DNA from: Kiloniellales bacterium
GTDB lineage: Bacteria > Pseudomonadota > Alphaproteobacteria > Kiloniellales > JAKSBE01
Reading direction: 5' to 3'
DNA: 11,500 bases
NCBI GenBank assembly: GCA_030067055.1
Contig: JASJAL010000174.1
Coordinates: 1 to 11,500, forward strand
Under the pieces are notes generated by a model that saw only the letters and a program-made list of their open reading frames with translations, ran no database searches and had not been told where the DNA came from. The translations under genes were made by a program, and so were the position numbers. Position 1 is the first letter of the stretch. Each line of letters opens with the position of its first letter. Shown here in pieces: positions 1 through 8,453 of this stretch.

Positions 1-89
1 TCGAAGATCGATACCTGCCGGTCCAGGGCGTTCAGCAGCTTCGCCATGTTGGCGTGCTCTGAACGAAGTTGTTCGATGATCCCCATCAT
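1..89 (-). CDS. Hemerythrin-like (HHE domain) protein, N-terminal fragment
   Basis: Only the first 29 codons lie in the window; the rest is beyond the left edge. The visible N-terminus reads MMGIIEQLRSEHANMAKLLN and continues ALDRQVSIFD. The pattern LRxEHxNMxxLLxxLxRQ is typical of the first helix of bacterial hemerythrin-like HHE proteins, where the His of the EH pair is one of the ligands of a di-iron site. Such proteins bind oxygen or handle reactive oxygen or nitrogen species in the cytoplasm. Two consecutive ATG codons (89-87 and 86-84) are possible starts; AAGGTGAG lies just upstream and serves either. No functional tie to the other genes can be seen. The identification rests on a short stretch, so the family is likely but the exact protein is open. 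Confidence 0.7.
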   Translation of the reverse strand, partial: MMGIIEQLRSEHANMAKLLNALDRQVSIF

Positions 90-577
90 GCTCTCACCTT
101 GGATCGAGGCCCGCTTCGGCCGCGTGTTCGCGATGGGGAGACCGCTTCAGCCACGACTCCCCAGCCACCATCTTTCACCTGGTGCTACCTTAGCACACTG
201 GATATTCGAAGAGGAAAGAGCCCTGCTGGGTCAGGGCACGGCGATCTGCAATCGAATCCGCCGCGGCCGGGCGCGTCTGGCAGAAGGCCTTTGCGCGCCC
301 AAAGCCACCGGGGTGTGGCCGAGCAGCAACACCAACGGGCCACCTAGGCGGCGCAGCCCCGGTGATTGTTGCGCCAAGCGGCCGGTGCGCAGGAGACTGT
401 TACCGCGAAAAGAGGCCCCACCATCGAGAGGGGATCCGGCGGGGCCCAGTTCGTCCAGATGGTGGGTGTCACGGCGAGAGAGGGGATGCCCCCGCAGGGG
501 CTCGGCCGGGCACCCACCTTTAATATGTGAAGCCCTATACATCGCCGCAATCGGAATCGGCTCCCGCGGCGAGCCGA
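90..577. other. Hairpin-rich non-coding spacer between the hemerythrin-like gene and the aminotransferase-fold gene
   Basis: I find no convincing gene in these roughly 490 bases: open frames on both strands give arginine- and proline-rich translations with no recognisable motif and no good ribosome binding site. The stretch carries several short inverted repeats. ACCGGGG (307-313) pairs with CCCCGGT (357-363). GGCGCA (350-355) pairs with TGCGCC (370-375), which competes with the former. GGTGGGTG (461-468) pairs with CACCCACC (511-518) and encloses GCCCC/GGGGC (488-492 / 497-501). An AT-rich patch lies at 518-541. It may be a long 5' leader of the hemerythrin-like gene, a small RNA gene, or decayed sequence. 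I cannot match it to RNase P RNA, tmRNA, SRP RNA or a tRNA. Confidence 0.4.
182..196. promoter_or_regulatory. Short perfect inverted repeat, candidate operator
   Basis: GTGCTA and TAGCAC are separated by 3 bases, forming a 15-base dyad about 93 bases upstream of the hemerythrin-like start. The position suits a transcription-factor site in that gene's promoter region. No regulator family can be assigned, and no convincing -35/-10 pair was found beside it. Confidence 0.25.

Positions 578-578
<1 letters not shown>
556..578 (-). terminator. Hairpin at the end of the dialkylglycine decarboxylase gene
   Basis: ATCGGCTC (556-563) and GAGCCGAT (571-578) form an 8-bp stem with a 7-base loop. The stem overlaps the first base pair of the stop codon of the minus-strand gene ending at 578. 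The transcript continues TTCCGATT with no uninterrupted U tract, so it is at best a weak intrinsic terminator, or a 3'-end stabilising hairpin. Confidence 0.3.
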
Positions 579-1987
<1,409 letters not shown>

Positions 1988-2000
1988 CTAGCTTCGCGCC

Positions 2001-3353
2001 ATGAACCGGGGATCGCAGTCCAGGCTCGGATTGGCGGCGCTCGCCGCGATGGCGCTGGCCCTTTCGCAGGCGGTGTCCCTGCGCCCGAGCGAGGCGCAAG
2101 GGCTCGGGAAGGCCTGCAGCCTGCAGGAGACCTTCGCCCTGGCGGTCCATGGCGGCGTCGTCTGGGGCGCGGCCCGTCATGCGCGAAAGGAGGCCTTTAT
2201 CGGCGATCAGCTTCGCGTCGGAGGTGAGGCGCTCGCCTCCGGCCGCAAGGCCCTGGACGTCGTCGCGAATATAGTCGCCGCCATGGAGGATTCGGGTCTG
2301 TTTAACGCCGGCAAGGGCAGCATCGCCAACCGGGCCGGCGAGATCGAGATGGATGCCTCGATCATGGAGGGCCGGCACCTGGGCGCCGGCGCGGTCGCCG
2401 CGGTCGCGAAGCTGAAGAACCCCATCGCCGCCGCCCGCTCGGTCATGGACGACACGCCGCAGGTCATGATGATCGGGCCTGCCGCCGAAAAACGGCTCTT
2501 GGAGATCGGCGCGGAGGCCGTCGGGCCGGACTACTTCCTGCATTCGGGGCAAAGCTTCCCCGACCTGACGCTTCCCGAAGACCTGAAGCTCGTGGCGGCC
2601 GATCCGGGTTTGCCCGCCGCCATCTCGCGGTTCGCGGGCGTCTGGGCCGGCGTCCTGGACGGCAAGCTGAACCATGTCCTGGTCGTGGAGCGCCTTGGTA
2701 GCGACGGTGGCGATGTCGTCGTGGCCGTCGGTGCCGATGAAGGTCTCGGCATCCCTGAAGCGATCACCCTGCGCGCGCCGGCGAAGTTCATGAACCCGTT
2801 TCTGATCGTCGAGACGCAGGTTTTCCGCATCGCCTATCGCGCGACCGAGGGTGGCGAGCTCGAAGCCAGGCTCGCGGTCAAGGACGGCGGCCGGGTATCC
2901 GGCCGGCTGCGGAGCCGTCCCGAACTGCTCGGGCGTAGCGGAACGGTCGGCGCCGTCGCCCTGGATCGCTGCGGTGACCTCGCGGCCGCGACCTCGACGG
3001 GCGGATTCGGGTCGAAGCCGCCGGGCCGCGTCGGCGACTCGCCGATCATCGGCGCCGGCACCTATGCGGACAACCGGAGCGCGGCGGTCTCGGCGAGTGG
3101 GCACGGCGAGGCCTTCATCCGCCACGCCGTGGCCCACGAGATCGCCGCCCGGCTCCGGCACGGCGGCCAGAGCCTGGCTCAGGCGGCCCACCAGGTCGTC
3201 TTCGAGGAGCTGGAACCCGGCGGCGGCCGCGGCGGCGTCATCGCCATCGACAAGGCTGGCGCCGTGGTCATGCTCTACAACACCGACGGCATGGTGCGAG
3301 GCTCGACGACGAACCGGCTGTCCCCGAACGTCGCCACCTACGCCACCGATTGA
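2001..3353 (+). CDS. Exported plant-type asparaginase / isoaspartyl peptidase (Ntn-hydrolase) with an inserted domain
   Basis: This 450-residue protein belongs to the IaaA/EcAIII family, which hydrolyses beta-aspartyl peptides and asparagine after cutting itself before a threonine. A signal peptide is seen at residues 1-32 (hydrophobic LGLAALAAMALAL, then SEA before the likely cut), so it should act in the periplasm. HGG at 50-52, FNAGKGS near 101-107 and MDASIM near 117-122 match the family's alpha part. The beta part starts at GTVGAVALD with the nucleophile Thr315; TSTGG (Thr333) and PGRVGDSP (Arg343, Asp346) match E. coli Thr197, Arg207 and Asp210 at one constant offset of 136. E. coli IaaA is 321 residues with Thr179. 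The extra length comes from the signal region and from about 100 residues (roughly 205-305) inserted just before the cut site. No strong ribosome binding site precedes the ATG; an in-frame ATG at 2049 would break the signal peptide. Substrate is uncertain, family is not. Confidence 0.88.
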   Translation: MNRGSQSRLGLAALAAMALALSQAVSLRPSEAQGLGKACSLQETFALAVHGGVVWGAARHARKEAFIGDQLRVGGEALASGRKALDVVANIVAAMEDSGLFNAGKGSIANRAGEIEMDASIMEGRHLGAGAVAAVAKLKNPIAAARSVMDDTPQVMMIGPAAEKRLLEIGAEAVGPDYFLHSGQSFPDLTLPEDLKLVAADPGLPAAISRFAGVWAGVLDGKLNHVLVVERLGSDGGDVVVAVGADEGLGIPEAITLRAPAKFMNPFLIVETQVFRIAYRATEGGELEARLAVKDGGRVSGRLRSRPELLGRSGTVGAVALDRCGDLAAATSTGGFGSKPPGRVGDSPIIGAGTYADNRSAAVSASGHGEAFIRHAVAHEIAARLRHGGQSLAQAAHQVVFEELEPGGGRGGVIAIDKAGAVVMLYNTDGMVRGSTTNRLSPNVATYATD

Positions 3354-3399
3354 GGATCGGCGCCGGAGAAAGCCGAGGACAGCGATGACGCTCCAGGGG

Positions 3400-3415
3400 A
3401 CAGCCATGCTGTTTT
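3400..3415 (+). terminator. Weak hairpin with short T run in the convergent spacer
   Basis: ACAGC (3400-3404) and GCTGT (3408-3412) are followed by three further T residues, about 47 bases after the asparaginase stop. The stem is only 5 bp, so this is a marginal intrinsic terminator. It is listed because it is the only terminator-like element in the spacer 3354-3441 between two convergent genes. Confidence 0.2.
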
Positions 3416-3441
3416 CAGAACTCCACGAGAACGCCTGGGTA

Positions 3442-4731
3442 CTAACGCGATCTCATCATCTCCTCGAGAGGATGTTGGGAGCCAGGTGGCGGCTTCCAAA
3501 GCTCACGATAGCGCTGCAGCGGATCGTCGCCTGACTCTCCTGCGCCCTGACAACGCAGTGCCCTCAACTGTCTTTCAAGGAAGGCCCATTTGCGGAAAGT
3601 TTGGACCAATTGCGCACGCACGCGATCGGGCAGCTCTTCCCTAGTGATACTGCCGCCAAGCTCAATCCTGTCTATCCTTGGCTTGTCAAGTAGGACGGCC
3701 TCGTGCCACGCCGACACGAGACCGGCCAATTCTTGTAAATCGCCGAAATAAGCCCAGTGGTTGCGCTCGAAATCGGAGAATAGAATCCTGGTTCTTGACG
3801 AGGCTTCCCGTTGCGGCGGCGCGCCGAGTGCTTCTCGCAGGGAAAGCGATTCGTGGTAGGCGGCACGCACTTCCTCGAAGCTTTCTTCGAGCAAGGCATC
3901 GACTCCCAAGCGGCTAAATCCGAAGAGCACGAAAGCAGAGAGAAGGAACCCGGTGCCGGTGAGCAGGATGATTGCATCCGAAGGCAGGACCGATCGGCGA
4001 CGGTACAAGACACCGCCCGCTGCAATGAGCAAAACAACGCCGCATGCAAGAATCGCAACGGCCAGGTACCGGAACATCCGGTAAGTTCTAGAGACGTAAC
4101 CGACATTTTCCCCCTGGAATTCAACGCCAGCGAAACCTTCGCCGAGAACGCCAAGGTTCTGCTCCTGTTGCCGCCAGGCTTCCATTAGGAGATTCGGCCA
4201 GTTCACCTTTTCGGCCGTCACGACCGCGGAACACTTGCTGCTGCGCAGCGCCGTAGTCAGTTGTGGATGCGCAATCACCAGATCCAACAAGTAGGAATGG
4301 ATGTGATAGAGAAGGTGAGCTTCCTCCCACGGGCCTGTCCGACGAATCTGCCAGAGGGCAGTCTCCAGCTTCTTAAGCGCGACCTCCTGAATATCGAGTT
4401 GCTCTGCAATCTGGTCGCGCAACGGCTCGGGCAGACTTCCGCTGGCCAGTTCGTAAACGGCGCGCGCGCGTTCGTAGCTGGCCATCAAGTTCGTGAGGTC
4501 GCTCGCGCCCAACTGATCCTGCTCCTCGAGGGTCGCAAGGCGAACCGCCGCCAAGACCGCTATTGACGCAGCAAAGACCGCTGCCGTGCAGACGAGCGCA
4601 GCGAACCAGCCGACTCGCTTGCGGTGCAGATAGGAAGCCGCAACCCCCACGCCCAGAAGCAGACTTGTGCCAGTCGCTGCGAAGCAGCCAAGGAACATCA
4701 CCAGAATGGGTATCGCGTTCTCGCTGGGCAC
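3442..4731 (-). CDS. Unrecognised four-helix membrane protein with two large helical loops
   Basis: I do not recognise this 429-residue protein. Four hydrophobic helices appear near 8-32, 41-65, 221-243 and 252-271. Basic clusters HRKR (36-39) and YRRRS (243-247) sit between the members of each pair, so by the positive-inside rule those turns are cytoplasmic, and residues 66-220 and 272-429 would face the periplasm. Both large regions look mainly helical and charged, with no catalytic motif. The TM-TM-helical layout occurs twice, suggesting internal duplication. The start is GTG at 4731, preceded by GGCGGAG at good spacing; the first ATG in frame (4698) would cut into the first helix. It lies 71 bases downstream of the ABC operon on the same strand and could be read with it. 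Hand-counted lines give about 50-60% GC, below the neighbours, which hints at separate ancestry. A sensory or signalling role is possible but nothing shows it. Confidence 0.75.
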   Translation of the reverse strand: MPSENAIPILVMFLGCFAATGTSLLLGVGVAASYLHRKRVGWFAALVCTAAVFAASIAVLAAVRLATLEEQDQLGASDLTNLMASYERARAVYELASGSLPEPLRDQIAEQLDIQEVALKKLETALWQIRRTGPWEEAHLLYHIHSYLLDLVIAHPQLTTALRSSKCSAVVTAEKVNWPNLLMEAWRQQEQNLGVLGEGFAGVEFQGENVGYVSRTYRMFRYLAVAILACGVVLLIAAGGVLYRRRSVLPSDAIILLTGTGFLLSAFVLFGFSRLGVDALLEESFEEVRAAYHESLSLREALGAPPQREASSRTRILFSDFERNHWAYFGDLQELAGLVSAWHEAVLLDKPRIDRIELGGSITREELPDRVRAQLVQTFRKWAFLERQLRALRCQGAGESGDDPLQRYRELWKPPPGSQHPLEEMMRSR

Positions 4732-4802
4732 GCGATCGCTCCGCCGATCTCACTCAACCTTCCGCTGCGCTCGGGCTCCGGTCGTCGCCCCCGGTCCACC
4801 TC

Positions 4803-6461
4803 CTAAGCTGCCGCGAAGGTCCCGAACTCGAAGTCGCGGCCGGGGGCGGCGTCGAAGAGGGCGCGGGTGTAGTCGTGGCGGGGCTGGCGGAAGACCTCGG
4901 TGGCCAGGCCGTGCTCGACGACCTCGCCCTTGTACATGACGGCGATGCGATCGCAGATCTGGGCGGCGACGCGCAGGTCGTGGGTAATGAAGAGCATGGC
5001 CAGGTCGAAGCGCTTGCGGACGTCGTCGAGCAGATCCAGGACCTGGGCCTGGACCGAGACGTCGAGGGCCGAGACCGCCTCGTCGGCGATCAGCACCTCG
5101 GGCTCCATGGCCAGCGCCCGGGCGATGCAGATCCGCTGGCGCTGGCCGCCGGAGAACTGGTGCGGGAAGCGGTCGAGGGCGTTGGGATCGAGGCCGACCA
5201 GGGACATCAGGTCGCGGGCGCGGTTCAGGGCCTCGGCGCGGGCGAGGCCGAAGTTCATCGGGCCCTCGATGATCGAGGCGCCGACCGTCCGCCGCGGGTT
5301 GAGCGAGCGGTAAGGGTCCTGGAAGACGATCTGGACGTCGCGCCGGTGGGCGCGCAGCCGGCCCGCCGAGAGACCGGCGATGTCCTCGCCGTCGATCCGG
5401 ACCTGGCCGCCCGAGGGATCGATCAGGCGCACGATGCAGCGCGCCACGGTCGACTTGCCGGAGCCGGACTCGCCGACGATGCCGAGGGTCTCGCCGCGCC
5501 GCACGGAGAGGTCGACCTGGTGGGCGGCGCGGACCTCGCGGGCCTTCTGGAAGAAGCCGCTGCTGCGGTAGGTCTTGGAAAGCTGCTCGGTCTCGAGCAC
5601 AACCGGGGCCGCAGCCTTGGAGGGGCGGGCCGGCGGGGTGATGCTGGGCACCGAGGAGATCAGCATCCGGGTGTAGGCCTGCTGCGGGTCCTTGAGCAGG
5701 GACAGGGTCTCGCCCTGCTCGACCACCTCGCCGTTCTGCATGACCACCACCCGGTCGGCGATCTCGGCGACGACGCCGAAGTCATGGGTGATGAACAGCA
5801 CGGCGGTGCCGTGGCTCTGCTGGATATCCTTGATCAGCTTGAGAATCTGCGCCTGGGTGGTGACGTCCAGCGCCGTGGTCGGCTCGTCGGCGATCAGGAG
5901 CGCCGGCTCGAGCGCCAGAGCGGCGGCGATCATGACCCGCTGGCGCTGGCCGCCGGAGAGCTGGTGCGGATAGGTTCCGACCAGGCGCTCGGGATCGGGC
6001 AGCTTGACCGCGTCCATGACCTCGACCACCCGGGCCATGCGGTCCCGCGCCGACATCCCGGTGTGGATCTGCAGCACTTCCTCGATTTGCTCGCCGACCC
6101 GCATCACCGGGTTGAGCGCGGTCATGGGCTCCTGGAAGATCATCGACATGCGCGCGCCGCGCAGGTCGCGCAGCGCGGCCGGCGACTTCTGCAGCAGGTC
6201 CTCGTCCTGGAGAAGGATCCGGCCAGCGGTCGGCTGCAGCTGCTTCCTGGGCAGCAGGCCCATGACCGTGTGCGCGGTCACCGACTTGCCGGAGCCGGAC
6301 TCGCCGACGACGCAGAGGATCTCGCGCGGCTTGACCGTGAAGGAGACGGCTTGGATCGCGTTCTCGCGGTCGGCTCCGGCCGGCAGGCGAACCGTCAGGT
6401 CGCGGATGTCGAGGACGGGCTGGCGGGGCTCGCTCATGACAGGCTCATTGGGGGCGCTCAC
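4803..6461 (-). CDS. Peptide-type ABC importer, fused two-domain ATPase (DppD-DppF type)
   Basis: This cytoplasmic ATPase energises the adjacent permeases and has both nucleotide-binding domains in one 552-residue chain, as in GsiA and YejF; Dpp and Opp systems usually have two separate proteins. Domain 1: Walker A GESGSGKS 53-60, Q-loop Gln110, signature LSGGQ 168-172, Walker B LLIADEP 188-194, switch His226. A linker rich in Pro and Ala (about 271-287) follows. Domain 2: Walker A GESGSGKS 330-337, Q-loop Gln381, signature FSGGQ 436-440, Walker B VLIADEA 456-462, His494. Both sites look catalytically complete. The D-loop entry in domain 2 is DEAVSALD in place of DEPTSALD, a common variant. 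The GTG start at 6461 overlaps the upstream stop by 4 bases (GTGA), suggesting translational coupling; an ATG at 6437 is an alternative. It is the last gene of the importer operon. Confidence 0.93.
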   Translation of the reverse strand: MSAPNEPVMSEPRQPVLDIRDLTVRLPAGADRENAIQAVSFTVKPREILCVVGESGSGKSVTAHTVMGLLPRKQLQPTAGRILLQDEDLLQKSPAALRDLRGARMSMIFQEPMTALNPVMRVGEQIEEVLQIHTGMSARDRMARVVEVMDAVKLPDPERLVGTYPHQLSGGQRQRVMIAAALALEPALLIADEPTTALDVTTQAQILKLIKDIQQSHGTAVLFITHDFGVVAEIADRVVVMQNGEVVEQGETLSLLKDPQQAYTRMLISSVPSITPPARPSKAAAPVVLETEQLSKTYRSSGFFQKAREVRAAHQVDLSVRRGETLGIVGESGSGKSTVARCIVRLIDPSGGQVRIDGEDIAGLSAGRLRAHRRDVQIVFQDPYRSLNPRRTVGASIIEGPMNFGLARAEALNRARDLMSLVGLDPNALDRFPHQFSGGQRQRICIARALAMEPEVLIADEAVSALDVSVQAQVLDLLDDVRKRFDLAMLFITHDLRVAAQICDRIAVMYKGEVVEHGLATEVFRQPRHDYTRALFDAAPGRDFEFGTFAAA

Positions 6462-7338
6462 ATCTTCTTGGCGATGCGGGGGTCGAGAGTGTCGCGCAGG
6501 CCGTCGCCCAGGACGTTCACCGCCAGGATGGTCAGCGCCAGGGTGATGCCGGGGAAGAGCACGATCCAGGGCGCCAGCTGGAAGTAGGTCCGGCCCTCGG
6601 ACATGATGTTGCCCCAGCTCGGGATCTCCGGCGGGGTGCCGGCGCCGAGGAAGCCGAGCAGGGCCTCGGTCAGCATGGCCGAGGCGCAGACGTAGGTCGC
6701 CTGCACGATCAGGGGCGGAATGGTGTTGGGCAGGACGTGGCGGACCAGGATCAGCGGCAGCCTCGTGCCGGCGGCGATCGCGGCCTCGACGTAGGGTTCC
6801 TCGCGCACCGAGAGCACGATGGCTCGGACCAGGCGGACCACCCGCGGAATCTCGGGGATGGTGATCGCGACGGTCACCGTGGTCAGGCTGGCGCCGGAGA
6901 GCGAGACCAGGGCGATGGCCAGCAGGATGCCGGGGATCGCCATCAGGCCGTCCATGACCCGCATGATCACGCCGTCGAGGAAGCGGATGTAGCCGGCCGC
7001 CATGCCGAGCACGAGGCCGCAGAAGATGCTGATCCCGGCAGCAAACAGTCCGACGGTCAGCGAGATGCGGGTGCCGTAGACCGTCCGGCTGTAGATGTCG
7101 CGCCCGAACATGTCGGTGCCGAACCAGTGCAGCTCGCTGGGCGACTTGAGGCGGTTGATCGGGTTGAGGGCGATCGGATCGCTGGTGAAGAGCAGCGGCG
7201 CGAAAAGCGCAGCGACGACCATGACGATCAGCAGCAGGCCGCCGAAGATCATGGTCGGATGGCGGCGCAGCAGGCCGCGCCGGAAACCGGCGATCCGATC
7301 CCGCAGCCCGCCGCCGGCGGCCCTATCGTAGATCGCCG

Positions 7339-7342
<4 letters not shown>
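6458..7342 (-). CDS. Peptide-type ABC importer permease, DppC type
   Basis: This inner-membrane subunit of 294 residues pairs with the DppB-type permease next to it. The N-terminal cytoplasmic tail (1-30) and first helix (31-53) are followed by the family motif HWFGTDMFGRDIYSR (72-86), which opens the transport domain. The ATPase-contacting EAA loop is seen at 186-205 (EAAIAAG then LP). The C-terminus keeps LGDGLRDTLDPR (278-289), typical of DppC/OppC/NikC. The start is an unusual TTG at 7342 that overlaps the stop of the preceding gene by 4 bases (TTGA). GAGGA lies 7 bases upstream, an excellent ribosome binding site, and no in-frame ATG exists before residue 31, so the TTG is well supported. 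It is co-transcribed with its neighbours; substrate cannot be read from the permease. Confidence 0.93.
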
Positions 7343-8280
<938 letters not shown>

Positions 8281-8314
8281 CTAGCGGTCTTGCAGCCTCA
8301 TTGCGGCTTCAGCC

Positions 8315-8389
8315 GTCATGCCCGGACTCGGTCCGGGCATCCATTGTGCCGCTTGCCCCATGGATACCCGGGTCAAGCCCGGGTATGAC
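8315..8389. repeat. Palindromic paired-hairpin element (REP/MITE-like) in the importer operon
   Basis: Two 30-base units (8315-8344 and 8360-8389) face each other around a 15-base spacer. The left unit contains ATGCCCGGAC/GTCCGGGCAT (8318-8327 / 8331-8340); the right contains ATACCCGGG/CCCGGGTAT (8364-8372 / 8378-8386). The two units are also reverse complements of each other (outer ends GTCAT and ATGAC, inner ends ATCCAT and ATGGAT). Where they differ, most changes are paired so that each stem is kept. I recognise the GTCATGCCCGG...CCGGGCATCCA type as widespread in intergenic spaces of alphaproteobacteria. Placed between binding-protein and permease genes, it may stabilise the upstream mRNA or damp read-through. 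Confidence 0.75.
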
Positions 8390-8401
8390 AGCGCGTGGTT
8401 G

Positions 8402-8432
8402 GGAGGCCGCCGCGCCATCGTCGGCGGCCTCC
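8402..8432 (-). terminator. Strong GC hairpin after the binding-protein gene
   Basis: GGAGGCCGCCG (8402-8412) and CGGCGGCCTCC (8422-8432) form a perfect 11-bp stem with a 9-base loop, starting 21 bases after the stop codon of the binding-protein gene. No U tract follows on the minus-strand transcript, so it is unlikely to be a full terminator. A partial terminator or a 3'-end stabiliser that lets binding-protein mRNA accumulate above permease mRNA is more likely. Confidence 0.5.
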
Positions 8433-8453
8433 AGTTCTTGCTGCGGTCCCGAT

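Noticed and set aside
250..275. A tRNA T-loop-like string (ATCGAATCC) in the left spacer
   Set aside because: The flanking bases do not pair as a T-arm, and no acceptor stem or anticodon arm can be drawn.
4563..6587. A 674-codon plus-strand frame opposite the ABC ATPase gene
   Set aside because: It mirrors the ATPase codons, is rich in Asp, Gly, Leu and Val, and has no family signature; the minus strand has two complete ATPase domains.
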